Shown one piece after another: positions 50,371 through 59,710 of a DNA stretch of 64,000 nucleotides; positions within the stretch are counted from its first letter, which is position 1, and each line of letters starts with the position of its first letter. A program made the translations under genes and the position numbers. The DNA comes from an uncultured bacterium. GTDB lineage: Bacteria > Cyanobacteriota > Vampirovibrionia > Gastranaerophilales > Gastranaerophilaceae. The stretch lies in contig CADAYD010000001.1 of NCBI GenBank assembly GCA_902791985.1, positions 62,001 through 126,000 on the forward strand. Reading direction: 5' to 3'. The notes beneath the pieces are model-generated. The model searched no databases. It saw only the letters and a program-made list of their open reading frames with translations, and was not told the origin of the DNA.

Positions 50371-51123
50371 ATGAAAATCGGAATTATTGGTTTAGGTTTG
50401 ATTGGGGGCTCGATATACAAGGATTTGACCGGTCTTGGACATGATGTTGTTGCGGTATCCCGGTCTCAAAGTGGGGATAATATTTATAAAGATTATAGCG
50501 CTTTAGCACATTGTGAGTTGGTTTTTGTATGTACTCCTATGAATAAAACACTTGAAGTTTTGGATAATATAGAAAAATTTTTGTCTAAAGATGCAATTGT
50601 AACAGATGTTTGCTCATTAAAAAGATTTGTTTGCCAGAAGCAATATTCGTACGAATTTATTCCTTCACATCCAATGGCGGGAACAGAACATAAAGGGTTT
50701 GAAAACTCGTTTGAAGGTCTTTTCAAAGGCGCAAAATGGGTTATTACAAAGCAAATTAATGAAGATAATGTCTTATTGAATATTATTAAACAACTTGGAG
50801 CAACACCGATTTTTACCACCCCTGAAGAACATGATAAGGCGGTTGCATTGATTTCACACATGCCGATGTTGGTTGCTCAGGCAATATTTAAAACTGCTCA
50901 GGATAATGAACTCGCTCTTGAAATGGCATCTTCAGGTTTTCGTGACATGACAAGGCTTGCGCTGTCTAATACAGAAATGGCAAATGATATGATTACTATG
51001 AATTCGGATAATATCGAGCAATCAATTTTAGCGCTTTACAAATCCGTTGGTGATTTAACCGCAAATAATTACTCAGAGCAAATTGAAAAGATAAAGAATA
51101 AACGAAAAAAAATGTTTGTGTAG
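50371..51123 (+). CDS. tyrA: Prephenate dehydrogenase TyrA
   Basis: NAD(P)-dependent enzyme of tyrosine synthesis (prephenate or arogenate). MKIGIIGLGLIGGSIYKDLT (1-20) is the nucleotide-binding site, VFVCTPMNKTLEVL follows, and YEFIPSHPMAGTEHKGFENS (about 94-113) is the family signature with the substrate His. Length 250 aa, so there is no ACT or mutase domain. AAAGGAGAAA supports the ATG at 50371; the frame is open from 50341. Confidence 0.93.
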   Translation: MKIGIIGLGLIGGSIYKDLTGLGHDVVAVSRSQSGDNIYKDYSALAHCELVFVCTPMNKTLEVLDNIEKFLSKDAIVTDVCSLKRFVCQKQYSYEFIPSHPMAGTEHKGFENSFEGLFKGAKWVITKQINEDNVLLNIIKQLGATPIFTTPEEHDKAVALISHMPMLVAQAIFKTAQDNELALEMASSGFRDMTRLALSNTEMANDMITMNSDNIEQSILALYKSVGDLTANNYSEQIEKIKNKRKKMFV

Positions 51124-51166
51124 TCACTTGAAAATATTTTCAGTTGGATAATTTATATATTTTTTA

Positions 51167-51195
51167 TTGAAACTTTTGTTCTTTTCGTGTATAAT
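51167..51195 (+). promoter_or_regulatory. Strong sigma-70-type promoter of clpC
   Basis: TTGAAA (51167-51172), a 17-base spacer and a perfect TATAAT (51190-51195), 29 bases before the ATG. No CtsR-type heptad repeat or CIRCE element is seen nearby, so heat-shock repression of that kind is not indicated. Confidence 0.8.
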
Positions 51196-51224
51196 TTTTA
51201 CATAAGAAGAGATAGGAGTGCAAA

Positions 51225-53780
51225 ATGTTTGAACGTTTTACGGAAAAAGCAATTAAAGTCATAATGCTTGCACAGGAAGAAGCACGCCGACTCGGGCATA
51301 ACTTTGTCGGAACCGAACAGGTTCTGCTTGGTTTAATCGGTGAAGGTACAGGTGTTGCCGCAAAAACTCTTAAATCAATGGGGGTAAATCTCAAAGATGC
51401 ACGAACTGAAGTCGAAAAAATTATAGGGAGAGGTTCAGGTTTTGTGGCGGTAGAAATTCCTTTTACTCCTCGTGCTAAGAGAGTTTTGGAGCTTTCTTGG
51501 GATGAAGCAAGACAATTAGGACATAATTATATAGGTACTGAACACCTTTTACTCGGGTTAATCAGAGAGGGTGAAGGGGTTGCAGCGCGAGTTCTTGAAA
51601 ATTTAGGTGTTGACTTAAATAAGGTTAGAAGTAACGTAATAAAAATGCTTGGGGAATCTAAACCGACAACCACAGCCGGTTCCGGTTCTTCAAGTTCATC
51701 TGGTTCTTCATCAAGTTCATCAAGTAAAGCGAAAACACCAAGCCTTGATGAATTTGGCAGAGATTTAACTCTTGCTGCACAAGAACTTCGTTTAGACCCT
51801 GTTGTTGGGCGAGAAAAAGAAATCGAACGTGTTATCCAAATACTTGCAAGAAGAACAAAAAATAATCCGGTTCTTTTAGGCGAACCGGGGGTTGGTAAAA
51901 CTGCCGTAGCGGAAGGTTTGGCAATAAGGATTGTTAATTCGGAAGTTCCTGATATTTTAGACGGTAAAAAAATTATCCAGCTTGATATGGGGCTGCTTGT
52001 TGCCGGTACAAAATATCGTGGCGAATTCGAAGAACGTTTGAAAAAAATTATGGACGAAATTCGTCAAGCAGGTAATGTTATTCTTGTAATTGATGAAATG
52101 CATACTTTAATTGGTGCGGGTGCTGCTGAAGGTGCAATTGATGCAGCAAATATCTTAAAGCCGGCACTTTCAAGAGGCGAAATTCAAGTTATTGGTGCAA
52201 CAACATCAGATGAATACAGGAAATACATCGAAAAAGATTCCGCACTTGAACGTCGTTTTCAACCTGTCCAAATTGATGAACCGACGATAGAGGAATCAAT
52301 CGAAATTATAAGAGGCTTGAAACCTAAATATGAAGAACATCACCAGTTGAATATTTCTGATGATGCGATTGTTACAGCGGTAAAGTTGTCAAGCAAATAT
52401 ATAAACGACAGATTTTTGCCTGATAAGGCTATCGATGTAATTGATGAGGCAAGTTCAAAAGTTAGGTTAAAGGCCTCAAAGATGTGCCCTGAAGCAAAAG
52501 AACTTGAAAAACAACTAAAAGAACTAATTAAGCAAAAAGAAGAAGCTATCAGAAATCAGGAATTTGAAGAAGCATCGCAGCTTCGAGAGGATGAGGCTGA
52601 TTTAAAAGAACATATCAGAGAAGTTACTGATCAATGGAAATCCGAAAATGAAGTTAATAAAGCAACTGTATATGCTGAAGATGTAGCACAAGTCATTGCA
52701 ATGATGACAGGTGTTCCGGTAACCAAGTTAACAGAAGGCGAAAGTGAACGCTTGATGCGCCTTGAAGATACCCTTCACGAACGTGTTATTGGTCAGCATG
52801 ATGCAATTGTTGCTATTTCAAAGGCAATCAGACGTGCAAGAGTAGGTTTGAAAGCACCAAACAGACCGATTGGAAGTTTCATTTTCTGCGGTCCGACAGG
52901 GGTAGGTAAAACTGAACTTGCAAAAGCGCTTGCTGAAGCGATGTTTGGCTCTGAAGATAATATGATAAGGGTTGACATGTCGGAATTTATGGAAAAACAT
53001 TCAACTGCAAAACTTATCGGTTCTCCTCCGGGGTATGTCGGGTATGAAGATGGCGGCAATATGACTGAACTTGTCAGAAAGAAACCTTATTCTGTTGTAT
53101 TGTTCGATGAAATCGAAAAAGCGCACCCTGATGTATTCAACATAATGCTGCAAATACTTGATGATGGGCGTTTAACGGATTCTAAAGGCCGCCATATCAG
53201 CTTTAAAAATACGGTTATTATCATGACATCTAATGTTGGGGCTAGCATGATTGCAAACAAATCAAAACTCGGATTCTCAACAGCGGATGATGATTCTAAA
53301 GATAAATATGAACACTTAAAAGATACGGTCAGTGAAGAAATGAAAAAAGCATTCAGACCGGAATTTCTTAACCGTATTGATGAAACAATTGTGTTCTCTC
53401 ATCTTTCTAAAGAAGAAATCAGACAGATTGTTGATTTAATGATGAAAGACTTACGTAAACGTCTTGCCGAAAAGGAATTGAATATCGAAGTGACAGATGA
53501 AGTAAAAGATCATTTGGCTGAAAACGGATATTCTGAAGCATACGGTGCTAGACCTTTAAGACGTTTGATTCAACGCAAGGTTGAGGACAGTCTTGCAGAA
53601 GAAATTCTTTCAGGTAAATATACAGCCGGAGATACAATAAGGCTGACCTTGTCAGATGGTAAAATCGCTTTTGAAAAAGCAGCCAAAAGACGTACATCAA
53701 AGAAAGAAAAATCTTCAGATGAAAAACCGATAGAAATAGTCGAAGAGACTATGGAAGATTATGTAACCAAGGGCGAATAA
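51225..53780 (+). CDS. clpC: ATP-dependent Clp protease ATPase subunit ClpC
   Basis: AAA+ unfoldase feeding ClpP. Two N-domain repeats are visible ([20 protein letters not shown] and [20 protein letters not shown], about 15-110). A Ser/Gly linker (about 145-170) follows. AAA-1 Walker A is [15 protein letters not shown] (about 218-232). A UVR-like middle segment has [19 protein letters not shown] (about 446-464). AAA-2 has [16 protein letters not shown] (about 554-569), then the C-terminal D2-small domain. Length 851 aa. A terminator overlaps the stop. GATAGGAG precedes the ATG. Confidence 0.97.
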   Translation: MFERFTEKAIKVIMLAQEEARRLGHNFVGTEQVLLGLIGEGTGVAAKTLKSMGVNLKDARTEVEKIIGRGSGFVAVEIPFTPRAKRVLELSWDEARQLGHNYIGTEHLLLGLIREGEGVAARVLENLGVDLNKVRSNVIKMLGESKPTTTAGSGSSSSSGSSSSSSSKAKTPSLDEFGRDLTLAAQELRLDPVVGREKEIERVIQILARRTKNNPVLLGEPGVGKTAVAEGLAIRIVNSEVPDILDGKKIIQLDMGLLVAGTKYRGEFEERLKKIMDEIRQAGNVILVIDEMHTLIGAGAAEGAIDAANILKPALSRGEIQVIGATTSDEYRKYIEKDSALERRFQPVQIDEPTIEESIEIIRGLKPKYEEHHQLNISDDAIVTAVKLSSKYINDRFLPDKAIDVIDEASSKVRLKASKMCPEAKELEKQLKELIKQKEEAIRNQEFEEASQLREDEADLKEHIREVTDQWKSENEVNKATVYAEDVAQVIAMMTGVPVTKLTEGESERLMRLEDTLHERVIGQHDAIVAISKAIRRARVGLKAPNRPIGSFIFCGPTGVGKTELAKALAEAMFGSEDNMIRVDMSEFMEKHSTAKLIGSPPGYVGYEDGGNMTELVRKKPYSVVLFDEIEKAHPDVFNIMLQILDDGRLTDSKGRHISFKNTVIIMTSNVGASMIANKSKLGFSTADDDSKDKYEHLKDTVSEEMKKAFRPEFLNRIDETIVFSHLSKEEIRQIVDLMMKDLRKRLAEKELNIEVTDEVKDHLAENGYSEAYGARPLRRLIQRKVEDSLAEEILSGKYTAGDTIRLTLSDGKIAFEKAAKRRTSKKEKSSDEKPIEIVEETMEDYVTKGE

Positions 53781-53800
53781 TTCGCCCTTGATATCTTATT
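53768..53800 (+). terminator. Terminator overlapping the clpC stop codon
   Basis: A perfect 10-bp stem, CAAGGGCGAA (53768-53777) with TTCGCCCTTG (53781-53790), has the TAA stop as its 3-base loop. The tail is only moderately T-rich, so termination may be partial. Confidence 0.65.
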
Positions 53801-53894
53801 AATATTTCTTAATAATTTCTGTATTCTATAGCAAATTTTTTATTTTAGTTTTTTGTAATAATAACGGGTTTCAATATAAAAGTGGGGTAAATTT

Positions 53895-56447
53895 ATGCGA
53901 GTCTATTCTGTTAACGGATACACTTCAAGTGCAAGGAAGGGTTATGAGTATAACAATCTTTCAAAAACGGCTGTATTGCCTCAAAGATCAAATGTTTATC
54001 CGATATCTTTCGGGCACAGAAATATTCATCAAATTGCAGAGTTTACTCCTGAATGTACCGGTAACGGCTTATCCGAAATGTCTCAAGGAGGAGAGGGAGT
54101 TGTAGGATTTGAACTTGGTGAGAGTTTAAATAAATATGAAAAAGTCGGTGGAGTTGCTGTTGATGATAGGAAGTTTTTCCCAATTTGGAACCATGCAAAT
54201 TCAAAAGGCGGTCACAAATTTCTTATTCATAGAGGTATTCTGACAAAAGATTTGCCGGACACAATGCCTGCAAGTGCCTTTTTATCATATGATATAGGCA
54301 CAACAAAAGAAGATGTTGCACGTTTTTTAAAGATTAGCCCTGAATATGTTGATTATGTTGTTCAAAGCAAACCTAACGGTGAGGGACCTAATGCCCAATC
54401 AAGATACAATATTATTGAACCGACAGGAGCAAAAGGATTTGTTGAATTCCCGTCTTCTGTTACATTGGGAAAAATTGAACGTGTACCTTACCAAATAATG
54501 CGAGTTTCAGAAAATAACCCGTCTTATGTAAAATTTGCCAATCGTGGTCATAATTATTTTATTTATACTCCTGAATGGGCAAGAACTGCAAAACCATATT
54601 CCTATGATTGTTTCGGTAATGCATCGTTTGATGCGGAAATAATTAATTCAAATGGTATGAGGGCACTTGCAAAAACTCTTGCAACTCAGATGGATACCGA
54701 TGAATTCGGGTATTACAAGCCGGCAAGTTTGGTTGCTCATGACAGACCTGCATCAACATTTATGCTTCATATTGCGAACATGTCTGCAAACGGGAACAAA
54801 GAAGTTAACGGGATGAAGGCGCATAAAGTAGAGCATAATCCAAGTTTTGATTATCAAGGCAGAACATATAATCCGTTTCAAATGATTTCGGTTGTAGGAA
54901 ATGAAAAAGATATTGAATTACTCAAAAAACATCCTCAGTTTTCGGTTGTTGCAAAAGCTTTTTATAATGGTGGATTAAATTCCTCTGCATTATCCGAACG
55001 AGAAAAAGATATAGCCAAAAAGGTTATCGAACCATATATTGAACCGTTTAGAGATTATTTTGGCGGTTATAATATTACAAAAATACCAATCATTGGGGTG
55101 CGAAAAAATCCTAAGAATTTTTCACTCGGGTCGGTTTCTTGGAATTTCGATAAAGAGATGCAGAGCATGGAAACTCCGGATGCTGCAAAAGGATTGACAG
55201 GAGATTATGCAAGTATTGAAACAAAGCCCGTTGCAAACGGTGTTACTATACAAAACCTCAGATTTGATGAGCGTGATGTCCCGTTCGGACGTGGAAATAA
55301 CGGATTATCATTACCCGAAAATACCAAAAATTTCACCCCTTTCAAGTATAACGGAACAAATATCAGGGAAGTTCTTGATGCAAAATTAAAAAATGCAAAA
55401 TGGTTTACGACGTTGATGTGGGAAGCCGGAGAAAAGGGACAAAAAGAACTTAATAAATTGTTTTTTGATGAAAAGCAACTAAGTGAAGGGCATGAAGTTA
55501 TAGGATATTTGTCACCGATGAAGGAAGGACAAATATTGGGCTTAGGACTTGGCAGACCGGATACTCAGAAAGGATACCCGATTTCTACCGGCTCTGTACT
55601 TCATTTCTTTAAACGTGATGATGTACCGAAAGATATGAAGCTCAAGGTTAAATTTTTATTTGGTATAGGTCTTATGGATAAAAATCATCCGCACTTTAAA
55701 ATGCTCATGGATGATTACAAGCAGATCTGTGAGCTTGACGGAGGAATATACAAACACAATATTGCAATCTGTCGCGGTTATACTCCGAACAGACTTAATG
55801 CATGTGCACAATTTGGATGCTATACCTCATTATATGAAATGTTCGGAATAACTCCGATAGAGGGGAAAGCTGCAGGCTCTCCTTCTATACTTACCGCTTC
55901 CGGCGGATTCAGGGATTATACAATAGATGGTGTGAATGGGTTTATAACAAAAGATGTTGTAATGGGTAAACCTGAAGTTTATGGATTAACCTATAATGAT
56001 TCTCTTGAAAAACTGGAAAAAGCAAGGATAAAACATCAAATTCCGCAAATGAGCGATAATATTAAAAAAATCATAGAGCTTTATACAAATGACAATGATG
56101 CATTTGTCGAAATGTGCAAGAAAAATATTGAGGAAAAAGTAGATTGGCATAATAATACAAAATATAATCGTGGTATGAGCGCAAACGAACGCTATCTCAA
56201 TGCGATATTTGAATCTGATAAAGGTTGGAGTGCAAGGTTTAAAGGACAAATGAGTGTTTTAGAAGGTAAATGGGGCAGCTTGGAAAATAATCTCAAAAAT
56301 GCCGTAAAACAAACAAAATCCAGACCGGCAAGAATTGTTCTTGGCTTTACTTTAACATTATTGGCTCTTGGATCAATGCTTTATATGTATATTTTAAACA
56401 AAGAACATAAAGAAATTAATGTCGCAAAAAATAATAAGGTCGCGTAA
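53895..56447 (+). CDS. Membrane-anchored starch/glycogen synthase-like glycosyltransferase
   Basis: An 850-residue protein with diverged GT5 features. An N-terminal GT-B lobe has SQGGEGVVGFELGESLNKYE (usual KTGGLADVV..L region) and PASLVAHDRPASTFMLHIA (usual 'HDWH' region), then KAHKVEHNPSFDYQG (usual 'TIHNL.yQG'). The C-terminal lobe has SLYEMFGITPIEGKAAGSPS then ILTASGGFRDYTIDGVNGFI (usual 'E..G....Am..G.P.v...GGL.DTV'). A single membrane helix (RIVLGFTLTLLALGSMLYMY, about 812-831) is near the C-terminus. The family assignment is by pattern; activity is not certain because several usual catalytic residues differ. ISFG lies near the N-terminus. Confidence 0.72.
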   Translation: MRVYSVNGYTSSARKGYEYNNLSKTAVLPQRSNVYPISFGHRNIHQIAEFTPECTGNGLSEMSQGGEGVVGFELGESLNKYEKVGGVAVDDRKFFPIWNHANSKGGHKFLIHRGILTKDLPDTMPASAFLSYDIGTTKEDVARFLKISPEYVDYVVQSKPNGEGPNAQSRYNIIEPTGAKGFVEFPSSVTLGKIERVPYQIMRVSENNPSYVKFANRGHNYFIYTPEWARTAKPYSYDCFGNASFDAEIINSNGMRALAKTLATQMDTDEFGYYKPASLVAHDRPASTFMLHIANMSANGNKEVNGMKAHKVEHNPSFDYQGRTYNPFQMISVVGNEKDIELLKKHPQFSVVAKAFYNGGLNSSALSEREKDIAKKVIEPYIEPFRDYFGGYNITKIPIIGVRKNPKNFSLGSVSWNFDKEMQSMETPDAAKGLTGDYASIETKPVANGVTIQNLRFDERDVPFGRGNNGLSLPENTKNFTPFKYNGTNIREVLDAKLKNAKWFTTLMWEAGEKGQKELNKLFFDEKQLSEGHEVIGYLSPMKEGQILGLGLGRPDTQKGYPISTGSVLHFFKRDDVPKDMKLKVKFLFGIGLMDKNHPHFKMLMDDYKQICELDGGIYKHNIAICRGYTPNRLNACAQFGCYTSLYEMFGITPIEGKAAGSPSILTASGGFRDYTIDGVNGFITKDVVMGKPEVYGLTYNDSLEKLEKARIKHQIPQMSDNIKKIIELYTNDNDAFVEMCKKNIEEKVDWHNNTKYNRGMSANERYLNAIFESDKGWSARFKGQMSVLEGKWGSLENNLKNAVKQTKSRPARIVLGFTLTLLALGSMLYMYILNKEHKEINVAKNNKVA

Positions 56448-56452
56448 TTTTA

Positions 56453-57112
56453 TTAATTTTCGATTAATTCTAAAAGTCTTTTCCAGACGTCATTAATTGT
56501 TCCTTCAGCATTAATAGTCTTCAAAACATTTTTATTTCTATAATACTCAATTAATGGTGCAGTTTCATTGAAATATGTTTCAAATCTCGCTTTTGCGGTT
56601 TCTTCGTTGTCGTCTTTTCTTTGAGTAAGTTCACAACCGCAGTGGTCGCATTTGTTTTCTTGTTTTGGAGGTTTGTATTTAAGATTGTATATTTCTCCGC
56701 ATTGCGGGCATGAACGGCGATTTACAATTCTTGAAATTAAAATATCCGTATTGGTATCAAAATATATTGCGCAAAAGCCGGCGGGAATATCTTTATCTAT
56801 TTCCTCATTGATTTTCGTTAATAAATCTGCTTGTTCGGTACTTCTTGGATATCCGTCAAGTATATAGCCGTTTTTGCAGTCATCTTGTGAAAGTCTGTTT
56901 TTAATTATTGCTCCTACAAGTTCAACAGGAACAAGATGCCCCTTGTCAATAAAGGACTTTGCAATCTTGCCGTTTTCACTGCCCGAGGCTATTTCTGCTC
57001 TTAATAATGAGCCGGTATCAATATGAGGGAATCCGAAATGTTTTGCGAGTTTTGATGTTTGTGTTCCTTTGCCGCAAGCAGGCGGTCCCAAAAATATAAA
57101 TTCTCTTTTCAT
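56453..57112 (-). CDS. adk: Adenylate kinase (zinc-lid type)
   Basis: Converts AMP + ATP to 2 ADP. P-loop FLGPPACGKGTQTSKLAKHF (about 7-26), with ACGKGTQ for the usual GAGKGTQ. IDTGSLLRAEIASGSENGK and GYILDGYPRSTEQADLL (about 84-100) bind AMP. The lid is a zinc type with four Cys (CPQCGEIYNLKY and CDHCGCEL). Length 219 aa. No ribosome site of the GGAGG kind; AGAGGATTTT precedes the ATG. It converges on the glycosyltransferase with 5 bases between. Confidence 0.95.
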   Translation of the reverse strand: MKREFIFLGPPACGKGTQTSKLAKHFGFPHIDTGSLLRAEIASGSENGKIAKSFIDKGHLVPVELVGAIIKNRLSQDDCKNGYILDGYPRSTEQADLLTKINEEIDKDIPAGFCAIYFDTNTDILISRIVNRRSCPQCGEIYNLKYKPPKQENKCDHCGCELTQRKDDNEETAKARFETYFNETAPLIEYYRNKNVLKTINAEGTINDVWKRLLELIEN

Positions 57113-57767
57113 ATATAAAATCCTCTTATGTTTATTTTATAACATTTTTAATATATTTCAAGTTCGTATAGGGTTAATGTTTTAGGGTATTAAGATTCTG
57201 AGGAGTCTTAATGCTCTTGTTCAATAAAATAAAAAGCCTGTACTTTCGGTACAGACTATATTGAAGTTTACAACTATCCTATTTACTCTCTTCTTAAAGT
57301 TTTACTTTCTCCCTTAATAAACTAGATATATAAAATGAAACTTGTTTATATCTAAAAAATTATCCCTAATCTCCATTCTTCAAAATTATTCCTCAAATAT
57401 CTCTTTCCCTTTCCAAACTATTTAAGCCATCACCTCTATCTTTCTTCATACTAACTATTTTACTTACACTTGACCTACTATCCGTCAAATCATCCCCAAA
57501 ATCCGGCAGCCATTTTTTAGGCTTGCTCTTTATATTTCTTACTCTAGTGCTAAATTTTTGAGATTACAAGTAAAAAAAAATTATTATTTTTTTACAATTG
57601 ACCATGCCCTTTGAAACAGTAATAAAAAATTCGTGTTATAAAATCTTAATGAAGATAATTTAATGAAATCATGTAAAATTTTTGCTTGATTTTATTTGAC
57701 AATATAAAATTAGTGTATGGAGATTAGCATGCTTTATGTGTAAATTTATTGAAAATTTTGGTGATAT
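57113..57767. other. 655-bp spacer upstream of adk and the WYL genes, with signs of an unannotated minus-strand unit
   Basis: No confident gene. A minus-strand terminator (57224-57257) has no known gene above it. Just above, 57396-57563 is a 56-codon open stretch on the minus strand containing KPKKWLPDFGDDLTDSRSSV and ending ...LERERDI, but bounded by a stop upstream without a usable start; it may be the remnant of a gene. The plus strand is very pyrimidine-rich at 57280-57460. A second hairpin, TTAAGATTC-TGAG-GAGTCTTAA, is at 57190-57211. No RNA family is recognised. A TTGACA at 57696 may be part of the promoter for the WYL genes, but no good -10 is correctly spaced. Confidence 0.5.
57224..57257 (-). 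terminator. Minus-strand terminator with no annotated upstream gene
   Basis: On the minus strand, CTGTAC-CGAAA-GTACAG (57238-57254) followed by GCTTTTTATTTTATT. A good intrinsic terminator with a stable 6-bp stem and U-tract. The next minus-strand gene in the upstream direction is the one at 59711-60550, behind two plus-strand genes with their own terminator. Confidence 0.65.
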
Positions 57768-58715
57768 ATGAAACGATTCATGGAAACAAATACGGTCACA
57801 CATAATCTTATGTCGTTTAGCGGCTTTAAATCTCTGCTTATTTTTTCCATGCTTGTAGAATCTCCAAAGACCTATGAAGAGATAAGACATGCAATAGAAA
57901 CGAATGAATATATAAAAGAGACATGTTCTGTTGATACTATCAGAATTTACATGAATACTCTAAAACAGGTCGGTTGTAATATTAAAAAAAATTATCAAGG
58001 ACGAACAGTAAGATACTATATTGATTCTCATCCATTTGAATTGAAAGTTTCTGATGCACAGGTTAAAAGTATTTTGAAGATCTATAAGGCAATATCTAAA
58101 TCTATAGAAATATCAGATTATTTAGCCCTAAAAGAATTGTTTGATAAATTATTGCCATATATTTCGAATGAACAATTAAAAGAAAAGCTTCAAAATCTTT
58201 CTCCAATAGGGCATATTAATTCCGGACTTATAAAAGATTTAATGAAGTATTGCCAAAATAATACAGAAATTACAATCTTATATAATGCTAAAAATTCTGG
58301 TGTTAAAAAAGAAATTGATATTATTTCAGACAAAATGAATATTTATAATGGGAAATTGTACCTTTGCGGGTATAATTCGGAGTATAAAAACTATGGAGAA
58401 TTTTTAGTTTCTCATATTATTAAAATTATAAGTGTTAATCTTGAATCTCCAAAGCTTTCATCTCCGGAATTAACAGTTCGTTATGAATATTACAAAGATA
58501 AAAATGAAAAATTTGAAATAGGCCCTGATGAAAAAATCATAGAAGAAAATAAAAATTGCGTAGTTGTTGAAATAACTTCTCAAAATAAATTTGCAATTAT
58601 GCAGCGGATATTATTTCATGCCAATAAATGTAAGGTGATTTCGCCTTCGTCATATCAAGAAGAAATTATATCGCTTCTGAAAAAAATGAAAGAGGGTTAT
58701 ATTGAAGAAAACTAG
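57768..58715 (+). CDS. WYL-domain transcriptional regulator, first of a tandem pair
   Basis: A 315-residue protein. The N-terminal helix-turn-helix (about 15-75) has ESPKTYEEIRHAIETNEYIK and VDTIRIYMNTLKQVGCNIKK. A helical linker leads to a WYL domain (about 165-235): EITILYNAKNSGVKKEIDII, MNIYNGKLYLCGYNSEYKNY, FLVSHIIKIISVNL. The family's W-Y-L is here L-Y-L (KLYLCGY). WYL proteins bind nucleic acids or ligands and regulate defence, DNA repair or metabolism. No clear ribosome site. The following gene, a paralogue, overlaps by 14 bases. Confidence 0.8.
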   Translation: MKRFMETNTVTHNLMSFSGFKSLLIFSMLVESPKTYEEIRHAIETNEYIKETCSVDTIRIYMNTLKQVGCNIKKNYQGRTVRYYIDSHPFELKVSDAQVKSILKIYKAISKSIEISDYLALKELFDKLLPYISNEQLKEKLQNLSPIGHINSGLIKDLMKYCQNNTEITILYNAKNSGVKKEIDIISDKMNIYNGKLYLCGYNSEYKNYGEFLVSHIIKIISVNLESPKLSSPELTVRYEYYKDKNEKFEIGPDEKIIEENKNCVVVEITSQNKFAIMQRILFHANKCKVISPSSYQEEIISLLKKMKEGYIEEN

Positions 58716-59637
58716 TCAAAAATTAAATAACGGTTGCTTAAATATATTCAAATTCCTCAAGCTTTTGTATGCTGATGAAGCGGATTATGACAGTGTTATC
58801 CGAATATTTAAAGAAGATATTGAAAAGGAAAAAGAAAATAATAATCATAAAGCAAAAAATTTGGTTCAAGTTGTTCTGAATAAGTATGTGAATGCTTTGA
58901 AAATTTTTGGAGTAAAAATAAAAAAAGAAAAAAATAAATACAAATTGGAAAGCAGTCTTTACTCTTTACATTATACTTTAAATGAACTTAAGGCTTTAAG
59001 TATTATTGAAAATGCAGGCAGTAATATCCCTGATGAAGATATTAATGATAATATTTCAAATTTGCTGTTTAATTTATTTTTAAGGATGGGTAATAACGAT
59101 AAAAATATGTTCAGCCAATTTAATTCAGAGTTTGACCTATCTTTCTATTACAGTGATTTAAAAGATCAAATTGAAAATTGCAAAAAATATTGTGCGGAGC
59201 ATATGCAGTTAAAAATTATTTATCAAATTAAAAATAAAGAAATAAAAAGTATTTGTATTCCTAAAGAAATAATATACAGTATAAAAACCGCATATTTATC
59301 AGTTTATGATATTAAAAAAACGCAAAATATTGAAATACCGTTACCAAATATTTTATCTATTTCTCAGTTACCTTCAAAATGTGCTGAATCACAGAGTACA
59401 ACAACGATTCTTTTTAAATTGAAAGGACGATTGGCAAAAACTTATAAATTAAAATCCGGAGAAAAATTACAGGATAAAAAAGATGATTTTATAGTAATTT
59501 CTAATTCGGAAGAACCATTGGATAAGTTATTGCCGAGACTTATGAGATATGGCGAGTTATGTGAAATTGTAAATCCAAAATACATTCGAGCAGAGATGAT
59601 AAATTTATTGAATGATACTTTGAAAAATTACGAATAG
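58702..59637 (+). CDS. WYL-type regulator, second of a tandem pair (diverged)
   Basis: A 311-residue protein with the same layout as the gene upstream: an N-terminal helical DNA-binding-like domain (FLKLLYADEADYDSVIRIFK, about 17-36; VLNKYVNALKIFGVKIKKEK), a helical linker, and a weak WYL-like strand region (QLKIIYQIKNKEIKSICIPK, then SIKTAYLSVYDIKK). The WYL residues are mostly lost. The start is TTG with AGAGG upstream, overlapping the first gene by 14 bases, so they are translated together and may form a heterodimer. A strong terminator follows. Confidence 0.72.
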   Translation: MKKTSQKLNNGCLNIFKFLKLLYADEADYDSVIRIFKEDIEKEKENNNHKAKNLVQVVLNKYVNALKIFGVKIKKEKNKYKLESSLYSLHYTLNELKALSIIENAGSNIPDEDINDNISNLLFNLFLRMGNNDKNMFSQFNSEFDLSFYYSDLKDQIENCKKYCAEHMQLKIIYQIKNKEIKSICIPKEIIYSIKTAYLSVYDIKKTQNIEIPLPNILSISQLPSKCAESQSTTTILFKLKGRLAKTYKLKSGEKLQDKKDDFIVISNSEEPLDKLLPRLMRYGELCEIVNPKYIRAEMINLLNDTLKNYE

Positions 59638-59640
59638 TAA

Positions 59641-59667
59641 AACCCGAGAATTTATTCTCGGGTTTTT
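59641..59667 (+). terminator. Strong Rho-independent terminator after the WYL pair
   Basis: A perfect 10-bp stem, AACCCGAGAA (59641-59650) with TTCTCGGGTT (59655-59664), has loop TTTA, then TTT. It ends the two-gene WYL transcript. Confidence 0.88.
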
Positions 59668-59710
59668 AACGCTACACACTATTATTTACTACACTAAAAC
59701 TAAAGGAATA

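Noticed and set aside
53768-53790. Hairpin at the clpC stop considered as a dispersed repeat
   Set aside because: The stem sequence does not recur in the window, and its place at the 3' end fits a terminator better.
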